Below the pieces are notes generated by a model. That model was given only the letters and a program-made list of their open reading frames with translations, made no database searches and had not been told where the DNA came from. DNA of 64,000 bases from CADCTB01 sp963768975 (GTDB taxonomy: Bacteria; Actinomycetota; Acidimicrobiia; Acidimicrobiales; AC-14). Of the stretch, positions 55,969 to 63,997 are shown one piece after another. Location of the stretch: NCBI GenBank assembly GCA_963768975.1, contig CAVYKB010000003.1:186001-250000 (forward strand). Direction: 5' to 3'. Numbering within the stretch: position 1 is the stretch's first letter; each line of letters begins with the position of its first letter. The position numbers and the translations under genes were made by a program.

Positions 55969-56673
55969 GTGCATACTGAGTCGTCGGCGGCCGAGGTTCG
56001 CGCCGGCATGGCTCCGGAGGGCGACGCTGCCCTGTTGACGTTTCCTGCGCCGGCTATCCCGGGCGTTCCAGCCGCGGCTCCCTACCGCCGGGTAGTGAAG
56101 CCGGTCGTCGACGTCCTCGCCGGCCTGGTGCTGACGATCGTCCTCCTCCCTCTGATCCTGATGGTGGCGCTGGTCGTCCGGATCAAACTCGGGAAGGGCG
56201 TCATCTACCGCCAGGCGCGCGTCGGGCTGGACGGGCGACGCTTCGTCATGTACAAGTTCCGGTCCATGGAGCCTGACCGGCGCCAGAGCCAGCAGCCTTT
56301 CGAAGGCGCCGATCGGCGGACGTGCCACAAGCGCGACGACGACCCGCGCCACACCCGGTGCGGCCGGTTCCTCCGTCGCAGCAGTTTCGATGAGCTCCCG
56401 CAGCTCTGGAACGTGATCAAGGGGGACATGAGCCTGGTCGGGCCGCGACCGGAGCTCCCTCAGATCGTCGATCGCTACGAGCCCTGGCAACACCAACGCC
56501 ACGAGGTCAAGCCCGGGCTGACCGGCTTCTGGCAGGTGTCCGACCGTGCCGGCGGCCTGGCCTATGAGAGCGTGGGCCTCGACCTCGACTACATCCGCCG
56601 CATGTCCTTCCTGACGGACTGCGGTGTCCTGCTGCGGACCATCCCGGTCACCCTGCGGCGGACAGGCCGCTGA
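55969..56673 (+). CDS. Priming sugar transferase (short form, intact)
   Basis: 234-aa polyprenyl-phosphate glycosyl-1-phosphate transferase, catalytic domain only. One membrane helix (VVDVLAGLVLTIVLLPLILM), then the conserved KGVIYRQARVGLDGRRF, MYKFRSMEPD, RCGRFLRRSSFDELPQLWNV, KGDMSLVGPRPELPQ and VKPGLTGFWQVSDRAGG. GTG 55969 with GGAGG 8 bases upstream decides the start; in-frame upstream sequence to 55849 would precede the promoter. The multi-helix version at 15972-17299 is broken, so this may be the working initiator enzyme. Confidence 0.92.
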   Translation: MHTESSAAEVRAGMAPEGDAALLTFPAPAIPGVPAAAPYRRVVKPVVDVLAGLVLTIVLLPLILMVALVVRIKLGKGVIYRQARVGLDGRRFVMYKFRSMEPDRRQSQQPFEGADRRTCHKRDDDPRHTRCGRFLRRSSFDELPQLWNVIKGDMSLVGPRPELPQIVDRYEPWQHQRHEVKPGLTGFWQVSDRAGGLAYESVGLDLDYIRRMSFLTDCGVLLRTIPVTLRRTGR

Positions 56674-56701
56674 CGGGAGCTGACGCCGGGCCAGACCCGT
56701 C

Positions 56702-57367
56702 ATGATGGGCTCATCTGTCATCGACGCCGGCCGGCGGGCTCTGTTCGACCCGCTGAACCCACGCTCCCTGGCCGGTCGGTCCCGGGAGCGCCGGTGGCAG
56801 GCACTGCAGGAACGGTTCCCGGCGGTGTCCTCGATGCGCGTCCTCGACCTCGGTGGCTGGCTCTCCAGCTGGCGATCCGTCTCAGGGCGGCCGGCGCAAG
56901 TCGTGAGCCTCAACCTGAACGAGCAGGCGGAGGAGCCCGATTCGTGGGGCCGTGCCGTGGTCGGAGATGCGTGTTCGCCACCGGAGTGGCTCATGAGGGA
57001 ACCTTTCGACCTGGTGTACTCGAACTCCCTCATCGAACACGTCGGTGGCCACGACCGGTGCACCGCGCTGGCCGGCGTCGTGCACGCAGCCGCCCCCCAC
57101 CACTGGGTGCAGACCCCGTACCGCTACTTCCCGGTCGAGCCCCACTGGCTGTGCCCGGGTCTGCAATTCCTTCCTGTCGCGGCGCGAGAGAAGGTCGCCG
57201 CGGCGTGGCCTCTCGGGTTCATGTCGTCGACGGACGCGTCGTCAGTCGAGGACGTGCTGTCGGTCTCGCTTCTGAGCATCACCGAGCTGAAGCACTACTT
57301 CCCACGCTCGGACGTCATCCGCGACCAGTGGATGGGCTTGACCAAGTCCATCGTGGCCGTGCGGTGA
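56702..57367 (+). CDS. SAM-dependent methyltransferase-like protein
   Basis: 221-aa Rossmann-fold protein. MRVLDLGGWLSSWRSVSGRP is motif I, VVSLNLNEQAEEP a motif II equivalent, FDLVYSNSLIEHVGGHDR motif IV (the NSLIEH pattern of class I methyltransferases in glycan loci), with WVQTPYRYFPVEPHWLCPG after it. ATG at 56702. GTGA overlap with the next methyltransferase. Substrate unknown. Confidence 0.8.
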   Translation: MMGSSVIDAGRRALFDPLNPRSLAGRSRERRWQALQERFPAVSSMRVLDLGGWLSSWRSVSGRPAQVVSLNLNEQAEEPDSWGRAVVGDACSPPEWLMREPFDLVYSNSLIEHVGGHDRCTALAGVVHAAAPHHWVQTPYRYFPVEPHWLCPGLQFLPVAAREKVAAAWPLGFMSSTDASSVEDVLSVSLLSITELKHYFPRSDVIRDQWMGLTKSIVAVR

Positions 57368-58176
57368 GCGGGCTGGCGACGCGCACCCGGTCGACGGTTG
57401 ATCTGGCCCGGGCCTTCGTGAAGGCGGCGATGGTCGAGGGCCCGAGCGTGGTGGACAGGGTGTCGGTGAGGCTCGAGGGCCGGCGCCCCGAGCCGAAGGC
57501 CACCGGGAGCCTGCCCACCTCGCCGCAGTGGCTGGCCGAGCTCCACGGGGTGCTGGAGGCGCCCTGGCCATGCCTCATGTGCGACAGCTTCGCCGCGGAG
57601 ATCTGGCCCTCGATCCGGGCTCGTACGGGGGTTCCGCCGAACGGTCGGGATGCCCACGACGGCGACGCCGGCCTGGCCCATGCCGCGTGGTCAGTGGCGC
57701 GACATCTGGTGCCCGAGGTGGTCGTCGAGACCGGCGTGGCTCGCGGGATGACGTCGGCCGCCTTCCTCGCCGCCCTCAGGAGCAACGACGCAGGGCGGCT
57801 GTACAGCATCGACCTGCCGCCACTGACCAGGGGCTGGGCTGCGCAGTCCGGAGCGGCGGTGAGCCCGGAGCTCCGATCGCGGTGGACCTACGTCCGGGGG
57901 TCGACCCGCCGGCGGCTCCCACCGTTGCTGGCCGAGCTCGGGCGCATCGACGTCTTCGTCCACGACAGCCTGCACACGTCGGCCACCATGACCTTCGAGT
58001 TCCGCCTGGCGTGGGACGCGTTGCGGCCGGGCGGGATCATGATCTCCGACGACATCGACGACAACATGGCGTTCGAGACGTTCGTCGCCGGCCACGGCGG
58101 CATGGCTCCGCTCATCGGGCAGGAGGCCAGCAAGGCCGACCGCCGGTTCGGCATCATCCGGAAGGAGTCGGAGTGA
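57364..58176 (+). CDS. Class I SAM-dependent methyltransferase (type 24-like)
   Basis: 270-aa protein. VVVETGVARGMTSAAFLAAL is motif I of the Methyltransf_24 group, LYSIDLPPLTRGWA motif II, VFVHDSLHTSATMTFEFRLA with catalytic Asp/His, and LRPGGIMISDDIDDNMAF. The first 90 residues contain CLMCDSF and may form a helical cap. GTG start in a GTGA overlap with the preceding gene; the stop overlaps the polymerase-like gene likewise. Three coupled genes in a row. Confidence 0.82.
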   Translation: MSGLATRTRSTVDLARAFVKAAMVEGPSVVDRVSVRLEGRRPEPKATGSLPTSPQWLAELHGVLEAPWPCLMCDSFAAEIWPSIRARTGVPPNGRDAHDGDAGLAHAAWSVARHLVPEVVVETGVARGMTSAAFLAALRSNDAGRLYSIDLPPLTRGWAAQSGAAVSPELRSRWTYVRGSTRRRLPPLLAELGRIDVFVHDSLHTSATMTFEFRLAWDALRPGGIMISDDIDDNMAFETFVAGHGGMAPLIGQEASKADRRFGIIRKESE

Positions 58177-59603
58177 TCGGCACGGGCCGCCGAACCGGCA
58201 CCGCCGAGCTGCTCTTCCTGCTGGCACTGGTGGTCCTTGCGCTGATGGTGGTCTCGCCTATGGCGACACTGGCGGTGGCCGCCGCCGGACTCCTCCTGGT
58301 CGTCGGCATCGCCTCGGTGGCCGCAAAGCGGAGCCGCAGCTGGGCGGCGCCGGCGCCGGCGGAGGTGATCGGAAAGGAGGCACGCGACAGGAACGACCGG
58401 AGGCTGCCGTCGCTGTGGGCAGCCTTCCTTGTGACCTTCGCGGTCTTCGCCCTGGACTTCCTTGCGGTCCTCTCCAGCCTGTCTTCGATCCGCTTCGCCT
58501 TCTTGCTCGTTCCCCTCACCGTCCTCGTGGTCTCGGTGCGTTCACCGCACGGCCGCCCCGTCCTGCGGGCGCCCGATGTCGTGCTCGGGGCCCTTGTGCT
58601 CTGGGGCATCACGGGCGCCGTGTACGGCAAGCTGGTGACCCATCCGGTCAGCTCCAGCCTCACCATGGTGCTGCCCATGGCCGCCGGGCTCCTGCACCTG
58701 TGGAGCAGCGGCCGGCCGACGGAGGAGCACAGCCGGCGCATGCTGCGCTATCTCACCAGTCTCGGGCTCGCCTACGTGCTCATCTACCTGGCGGCGCGGC
58801 TCGGGGTGCGGCCCCTGTCGGTCATCGCCTACTCGAAGGAGAAGTCGTTCTTGCTGGTCCTGGCGCCGATGGCGGCGTTCGTGACCCGGAGGTGGTGGTT
58901 CCTGGCCATCGAGCTCCTGGCGCTCGCATTTGTCTTCCTGGAGGAGCCGGCGGCCACCTTCGTGATGGTGCTGGCCGCCATCGCAGTCACCAACATGCTC
59001 CTGTCCGCCCGGAGCGGGGCGGTGAAAGCGGTGGCGGTGGGCGTGCTGGCGGTGAGCGTCTTCCTTGGGTTCTCGCTCGTCTTTCGCTCCGGTCAGCAGG
59101 CCACCTTGATCACGAGGTACTTCGAGACGGTCGGCAAGGGTGACAACACGCCCTTCCGGTTGGTACTCCTCCGGAAGGGAACGGCCGAGGTAAAGGCCCA
59201 TCCGGTGCTCGGGAACAACTTCGCCGGCGAGATCGGCATCGATACCAATTTTCCAGGAATCGCACGGTTCGCTCCTGCCCACAACGACTACCTGCAGGTG
59301 GCCATGGCCGGTGGTCTTGTGGCGTTGTCGCTCTTCCTGTACTGGAGCTGGGCGACCAATCGCGCCGTGCATTCCGGCTATCGCCGCCTGGTGGAGAACG
59401 GCGACATCCATTCGGCCCGGCTGCTGCGGGTCCTCATCACCAGCTTCAACGCCTTCCTGTTCTCCGCTCTGTTCAACCCGCTCCTCGCCGGCGTGGGCAT
59501 CGGCGTGATGTTCTTCCTGCTTTACGGGTCGATGAGCCTGCTGCTGCACGAGAACGTCCGTGAACTGAAGCCGTCCCTGGTCGCCGCGGGCCGGAGCGCT
59601 TGA
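58173..59603 (+). CDS. O-antigen ligase/Wzy polymerase-like membrane protein
   Basis: 476-aa polytopic membrane protein with about 11-12 helices. The large external loop and the motif PFRLVLLRKGTAEVKAHPVL (R...G...HPxxG region), followed by GIARFAPAHNDYLQVAMAGG, match the Wzy_C/O-antigen ligase pattern H-N-x-Y/F-L-x3-x-G-G. It would polymerise or ligate lipid-linked repeat units outside the membrane. GTG start in a GTGA overlap with the methyltransferase; the end overlaps the epimerase gene (TTGA). Confidence 0.85.
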   Translation: MIGTGRRTGTAELLFLLALVVLALMVVSPMATLAVAAAGLLLVVGIASVAAKRSRSWAAPAPAEVIGKEARDRNDRRLPSLWAAFLVTFAVFALDFLAVLSSLSSIRFAFLLVPLTVLVVSVRSPHGRPVLRAPDVVLGALVLWGITGAVYGKLVTHPVSSSLTMVLPMAAGLLHLWSSGRPTEEHSRRMLRYLTSLGLAYVLIYLAARLGVRPLSVIAYSKEKSFLLVLAPMAAFVTRRWWFLAIELLALAFVFLEEPAATFVMVLAAIAVTNMLLSARSGAVKAVAVGVLAVSVFLGFSLVFRSGQQATLITRYFETVGKGDNTPFRLVLLRKGTAEVKAHPVLGNNFAGEIGIDTNFPGIARFAPAHNDYLQVAMAGGLVALSLFLYWSWATNRAVHSGYRRLVENGDIHSARLLRVLITSFNAFLFSALFNPLLAGVGIGVMFFLLYGSMSLLLHENVRELKPSLVAAGRSA

Positions 59604-60616
59604 CGCTGAGGCCGCTCGCCGGGCAGCGCGTGCTCCTGACCGGAGGGTCAGGATTCATCGGCACCAACCTCGCCGACCTGCTGCTCCACCGCGGCGCAGA
59701 GGTCGTCAACGCCGACATTGCCCCGCCGTTGTCGCCGGCGCACACGACCTTCTGGCGACGGTGCGACGTGGGGTCGGCGGCTGAACTGCAGGCGCTGATG
59801 GCCGACACCGACCCGCACTGGGTCGTTCATCTCGCCGCCCGGACGGATACGAGCTCCGAGGTCGTCGCCGACTATGCGATCAACTATGTGGGCAGCGAGA
59901 ACGTGGCCCGGGCGCTCGGCTTCGCCCCGAGCTGCGATCGGTACATCCTCGTGTCGTCGCAGTTCGTGGTCGGGCCCCGCACGCCCTTCACCGACGAGAA
60001 TGACTATGCGCCCCACACGGCCTACGGCCACAGCAAGGTTGCCGCGGAGCGCTGGTTGCGGAAGCAGCAGCCGGCGTTGCCCTGGACCATCGTCCGTCCC
60101 ACGAACGTCTGGGGGCCCTGGCACCTGCGCTACCAGCGGGAGTTCTGGCGGGTGCTGCAGAAGGGGATGTACGTGCACCCGTCGGCACCGGACCCGGTCC
60201 GGTCCTACGGCTATGTCGGGTCGGTGTGCCTGCAGTTGCTGGCCGTCCTCCAGGCCGGGGCGGCGTCGGTGCACGGCCGGGCCCTCTACCTGGGCGACGA
60301 GCCCATCCGGCTGTCGCAGTGGGTGGACGCGTTCTCGGTGGCGCTCAAGGGACGGCCGGCGCGGCGGATCCCCGGTGATGCCCTCAAGGGGCTGGCCCGG
60401 CTCGGGGACGTCGCCAGGAGGGTGGGCCTGCCCGCGCCCCTGGACACTGGCCGCTTTCAGTCGATGACCGAGGACTACCCGACGCCGATGTCGCGCACCG
60501 CGGAAGCGCTCGGGGGCCTGCCGGGCGTGCCGATGGACCATGGGGTGGCCGAGACGGTCCGATGGCTCCGGAGTGGCGCGTCGCCGGACGTGGCGACGTG
60601 GGTGAGCCCGGACTGA
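59600..60616 (+). CDS. NAD-dependent nucleotide-sugar epimerase/dehydratase
   Basis: 338-aa extended short-chain dehydrogenase. NAD motif LLTGGSGFIGTNLADLLLHR, VVNADIAPP, VHLAARTDT, catalytic YGHSKVAAERW (YxxxK), and RPTNVWGPWHLRYQ. GTDTSSE-type and late YVGSVCLQLLAVLQ regions indicate a sugar epimerase rather than a metabolic reductase; substrate unknown. TTG start at 59600 overlapping the polymerase stop. Ends 10 bases before the convergent methyltransferase stop. Confidence 0.85.
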   Translation: MTLRPLAGQRVLLTGGSGFIGTNLADLLLHRGAEVVNADIAPPLSPAHTTFWRRCDVGSAAELQALMADTDPHWVVHLAARTDTSSEVVADYAINYVGSENVARALGFAPSCDRYILVSSQFVVGPRTPFTDENDYAPHTAYGHSKVAAERWLRKQQPALPWTIVRPTNVWGPWHLRYQREFWRVLQKGMYVHPSAPDPVRSYGYVGSVCLQLLAVLQAGAASVHGRALYLGDEPIRLSQWVDAFSVALKGRPARRIPGDALKGLARLGDVARRVGLPAPLDTGRFQSMTEDYPTPMSRTAEALGGLPGVPMDHGVAETVRWLRSGASPDVATWVSPD

Positions 60617-60626
60617 CCCGGACGGG

Positions 60627-61451
60627 TCAGGGCGCCGGCCGGTGGCCGGTGGCGATCACGCCGAAGGTGTTCGCCAGCCCGAGGCGGTCGCCCAGGAGTT
60701 GGACGGCGCGACCCTGGTTCGACCAGTAGGGGAGGAGGGTGACCGCCTCGAACTGGTCCTCCAGCGAATCGGTGACTGCTCGCTCGTCGACGCCGTCCCG
60801 CACCACGTGGTACTCGACCATGTCAGCAGGGTTCTCGGGGTCATGCACACCTCGGACCCGCCTACTCAAGGTGGCCGCCGCCTGCTTAGCGTTGCCCTGG
60901 CCGAGGCGCCAGAGGTAATAGCCGCCCCGGTTGGCGACGTGAGTCGCCCGGGGGAGGCGGGGATACCAGAGCGGGTCCTGAAGGGTCAGCAGCGTGCCGG
61001 CGGGGGCCAGGAACCTGGTCACCCGGTTGAGGAACGTCACGTAGTCGGGGATGTGATGGAGGACCGCCACGATCAGGACCAGGGAGTAGGTGCCATCCAC
61101 TGCGTCGAGAGAACCGTCCTCGTCGAGCACGGCACGGAACCCCGGGTTCTCCCCGTAGCGAGCGATGAGGGTCCGCAGGGACGGGCGCGACGCCTCGACC
61201 GCGGTGACCCGGCAACCGGAGGCCAGAACCGGCTCGGTGTAGCCCCCGTGGCCGGCGCCGATCTCGAGGACGTCAGGACTGAGGCCGGAGGCGCGTAGGT
61301 CGGAGATGGCTCCCCGCACCGTACCCACCAGCCGTTCATAAAGCGCCCAGTGCGTGAGGTGCGGGCTGCCGGCGCGGTAGTCGACGTCCTCGTCGTAGTA
61401 CGACTCCTGGAGCGCCTGTGCCTGGTGTGGCGACTCCGCCGGTCGTGTCAC
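60627..61451 (-). CDS. Class I SAM-dependent methyltransferase
   Basis: 274-aa methyltransferase. DVLEIGAGHGGYTEPVLASG is motif I, VTAVEASRPSLRTLIARYG motif II, YSLVLIVAVLHHIPDYVTFL motif IV, and APAGTLLTLQDPLWYPRLPR. A long C-terminal region with RDGVDERAVTDSLEDQFEAV. GTG at 61451 in a GTGA overlap with the GDP-mannose epimerase gene, so it may methylate a sugar made by that enzyme (inference). Frames further upstream overlap that gene and were not used. Confidence 0.84.
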   Translation of the reverse strand: MTRPAESPHQAQALQESYYDEDVDYRAGSPHLTHWALYERLVGTVRGAISDLRASGLSPDVLEIGAGHGGYTEPVLASGCRVTAVEASRPSLRTLIARYGENPGFRAVLDEDGSLDAVDGTYSLVLIVAVLHHIPDYVTFLNRVTRFLAPAGTLLTLQDPLWYPRLPRATHVANRGGYYLWRLGQGNAKQAAATLSRRVRGVHDPENPADMVEYHVVRDGVDERAVTDSLEDQFEAVTLLPYWSNQGRAVQLLGDRLGLANTFGVIATGHRPAP

Positions 61452-62416
61452 ACGCGAGCTTCCTCCGCCGCCGCCTGGACCTGGTCGTTGATCCACGGGT
61501 AGGTCATGGCGATGCCCTCCTGGAGGGAGACCTGGGCCTTCCAACCCAGGGACTCGATTCGGGCGTGGCTGAAGTTGCGGGACTGCACGCCGACGGGCCC
61601 GTCGATGTACCGGGGCTCGATCTCCTTGCCGGCGACGCCAGCCACGGTGGAGACCAGCTCCTCCACGGTGACGTACTCCGGGCTGCCGATGTTCACCGGC
61701 CCCTCCAGGTCGGAGCGGGTGAGGAGCACGATGCCGTCGACCATGTCGCTAACGTAGGTGTAGGAGCGCACGGCCGAGCCGTTGCCCCAGACGTCGATCG
61801 GCCCCGATGTCCCCGGGACCTCGGCCACCTTCCGGCAGATGGCGGCCGGGGCCTTCTCCCGGCCGCCCCGCCAGGTGCCCTGCGGGCCGTAGCAGTTCTG
61901 GAACCGGGCGATGCGCACCACCATTCCGTTGTTGCGGCCGTAGGCCTGCGCCATGCGCTCGGCGTAGAGCTTCTCCCAGCCGTACTCGTTGTCGGGGAAG
62001 GCGGGGTAGGCGTCGCCCTCGGTCAGCTCGGGCTCGCCCACCTCCATGTCCCGGTAGATGCACACCGAGGACGAGAGGAAGTACCGGCCGGCGCCGGCCT
62101 CGGCGGCGGCGTGGACCATGTTGATGTTCACCAGGGCGCTGTTTCGCATGATCTCGCACTCCGCCGTGTGAATGAACCCCATGCCACCCATGTCGGCGGC
62201 CAGCTGGTAGACCTCGTCGAAGCCGCCGCCGACGGCCATCGCCGTCCGGCACTGGCCAGCGTCGCGCAGGTCCACGCGAAGGAACTCATCGGCGCCGCTC
62301 GGGCCGAACTCGGGGTCCTTGACGTCGACCCCGCGGACCCAGTGCCCCTCCTCCTTCAAGCGGTTGACGAGGTGCCCGGCGATGAAGCCACCCGCACCAC
62401 AGACCAATACCTTCAT
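61448..62416 (-). CDS. GDP-mannose 3,5-epimerase-like enzyme
   Basis: 322-aa extended short-chain dehydrogenase. MKVLVCGAGGFIAGHLVNRL starts the NAD fold; VYQLAADMGGMGFIHTAECE and IMRNSALVNINMVHAA are highly typical of GDP-mannose 3,5-epimerase, which makes GDP-L-galactose and GDP-L-gulose. Catalytic YGWEKLYAERM (YxxxK) and FQNCYGPQGTWRGGREKAPA agree. ATG at 62416 with GAGGGGACGAC upstream. The product would be an L-sugar donor for the cluster's glycan. Confidence 0.9.
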   Translation of the reverse strand: MKVLVCGAGGFIAGHLVNRLKEEGHWVRGVDVKDPEFGPSGADEFLRVDLRDAGQCRTAMAVGGGFDEVYQLAADMGGMGFIHTAECEIMRNSALVNINMVHAAAEAGAGRYFLSSSVCIYRDMEVGEPELTEGDAYPAFPDNEYGWEKLYAERMAQAYGRNNGMVVRIARFQNCYGPQGTWRGGREKAPAAICRKVAEVPGTSGPIDVWGNGSAVRSYTYVSDMVDGIVLLTRSDLEGPVNIGSPEYVTVEELVSTVAGVAGKEIEPRYIDGPVGVQSRNFSHARIESLGWKAQVSLQEGIAMTYPWINDQVQAAAEEARV

Positions 62417-62508
62417 CGTCGTCCCCTCGCTGCGCTCGCTGTTCCCCTCGGGCATGCCACGGTAGCGCGGGCGCAAAGACCGCTTCTCGCTTCGAGCGGC
62501 GCCCGGCG

Positions 62509-62514
62509 TACCGT
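62509..62514 (+). promoter_or_regulatory. Leaderless-type -10 (TACCGT)
   Basis: TACCGT exactly six bases before the ATG at 62521. No ribosome site is present. Same hexamer and spacing as for the FkbM gene at 35102. Confidence 0.5.
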
Positions 62515-62520
62515 AGAGCG

Positions 62521-63855
62521 ATGGCTCAGTCACCGAACGAGGCTTCGTCGCGCCAGCGGCGGGCCAACTGGGTCGGGCTGCGCACCCTGCGCCAACGACC
62601 CAAGGCCGTCGGCGAGACGGCGAGTGGGGAGCCGGTCTATGAGGTGCGGTCCGTCCGGCTCATGCTGGACGCCTCGGGGGCCCATTTCGTCCGGGTCGCC
62701 TCGTGCTCCCGGTGCGGGCAGGAGCTGGCGGGCAATCCGGTGCTGACCCCGCTGGATCTGGACCGCCCGGCGCGGCCGGTTATCTGCACCGACTGCATCC
62801 GCCGGGCCGGCGTCTCAACCGTTTGGGACGCAGAGGGCGTCGAGCCGGCGTCGCTGCGGCCGGCGGCGGCCGAGGACGAGCCGGCGCCGCTGCGGCCGGC
62901 GGCGGCCGAGGACGATCCGGCGCCGGCCCCACCGCCGGCGGACTGGGTGGTCGACGACAAGCAGGTGGCGCGCGTCGACGCCATGGAGCGCCACCTACGG
63001 GCGGTCACGGACCGCATCAACGAGCTGGGGCGGGTGGCCCGGGCCCAGCAGGCCGAGGCCAAGGCCCAGGCCGAGCAGGAGGAGGCGGCGGCCGCCGCGC
63101 TGAGGGAGGAGGTGAGGTCCCTCCGGGCTGCGCTGGACGACGCCCGCGGCCGGCTGTCCGAGCGGGAGGAGGCTGCGACGGCTGCGCTGCGCCAGGAGCT
63201 GGCGTCGGTCCGGGCCGCACTGGACGAGGCCCGTGCCCAGCAGTCCGAGCGGGATGCGGCGACCCCAGCGCGCGAGGAGCCCGGCGCCGGCGTGCAGGCC
63301 GACGTCGCCCGCCTGCTCCAGCAGGTCGAGGCCCAGAGCGCAGAGCTGGTCCGGGTGGCGGCCGCAGTGGCCGACAGTCGCACCGTCGTGGAGGCGTCCA
63401 CCGGCGCGACCCGGGAGCTGGCCCGGTCCCACGACGCACTCGACCGCCGGCTGACCGAGGCCGTGGCTCGCTTCGGCGCTTCCCCGGTCGACCCGGCGGC
63501 GGTCGACGCCGCCGTGGTCAGCCGCGTGGCCGAGGCCGAGGGGCGGCTGTCGCACCAGGTCGCTGCCCAGTGGGGCGACCTCGAGACGGCCATCGAGTCG
63601 TCGGTGGGGGCGTCGGTCGCCGGCGTCGCCCGGGCCAACGAGGACAAGGTTGAGGCCCTGGCCCGCCAGCTGGTGCAGGTGTCGAGCCGGCTCGACACGC
63701 TGGTGGAGCGACTGGGGTCCATGCAGAAACCGCCAGCCGCCGAGCGGACGGCACCCGAGCCGGCGGGCGACTTCATGGAGGCGCTCGATCGCCAGCTGGA
63801 CGCCGCCGCTCGCCGGCTGGCCGCCCGATCGGCCGGTGGCAGCGACCGTTCTTAG
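62521..63855 (+). CDS. Zinc-ribbon and coiled-coil protein of unknown function
   Basis: 444-aa acidic protein. N-terminal part has a two-pair cysteine site, SCSRCGQEL (about 62-70) and VICTDCIRRAG (about 89-99), likely a zinc ribbon. Next is a Pro/Ala/Glu linker with a near-perfect 13-residue repeat (LRPAAAEDEPAP / LRPAAAEDDPAP). Residues about 145-250 form a long coiled coil with its own internal repeat (SLRAALDDARGRLSERE / SVRAALDEARAQQSERD), and more heptads follow to the end. No membrane helix. Looks like a scaffold or cytoskeletal-type protein; no family recognised. Probably leaderless ATG. Confidence 0.75.
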   Translation: MAQSPNEASSRQRRANWVGLRTLRQRPKAVGETASGEPVYEVRSVRLMLDASGAHFVRVASCSRCGQELAGNPVLTPLDLDRPARPVICTDCIRRAGVSTVWDAEGVEPASLRPAAAEDEPAPLRPAAAEDDPAPAPPPADWVVDDKQVARVDAMERHLRAVTDRINELGRVARAQQAEAKAQAEQEEAAAAALREEVRSLRAALDDARGRLSEREEAATAALRQELASVRAALDEARAQQSERDAATPAREEPGAGVQADVARLLQQVEAQSAELVRVAAAVADSRTVVEASTGATRELARSHDALDRRLTEAVARFGASPVDPAAVDAAVVSRVAEAEGRLSHQVAAQWGDLETAIESSVGASVAGVARANEDKVEALARQLVQVSSRLDTLVERLGSMQKPPAAERTAPEPAGDFMEALDRQLDAAARRLAARSAGGSDRS

Positions 63856-63934
63856 AGCCGCCCTGGCTCTGGGCGTGCTGGCGCTCGGCGGCGTGCTCGT
63901 CCTGGTCGGCGCCCGCCGGCCCCAGGAGGGCTAA
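63836..63934 (+). CDS. Possible 32-aa single-pass membrane peptide
   Basis: GTG at 63836 opens a 32-codon frame: a hydrophobic helix (AALALGVLALGGVLVLVG) and a polar end (ARRPQEG), stopping at TAA 63932. It overlaps the coiled-coil gene by 20 bases, as coupled genes here often do. No ribosome site; may be chance, but a clean membrane segment with a polar tail is suggestive. Confidence 0.3.
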   Translation: MAATVLRAALALGVLALGGVLVLVGARRPQEG

Positions 63935-63956
63935 CCGCCCCAACAGAAGTTCACAC

Positions 63957-63997
63957 CACGACGGCCCGCAGCTTCTTTCTCGTCGCGGGCCGTCGTG
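63957..63997 (+). terminator. Long GC-rich hairpin, probable terminator
   Basis: ACGACGGCCCGC (63958-63969) pairs perfectly with GCGGGCCGTCGT (63985-63996); one further C-G pair extends the stem to 13 bp. The loop AGCTTCTTTCTCGTC has 15 bases. No T-run is visible before the window ends, so it could also be an mRNA-end or attenuator structure. Follows the last rightward genes by about 25 bases. Confidence 0.5.
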
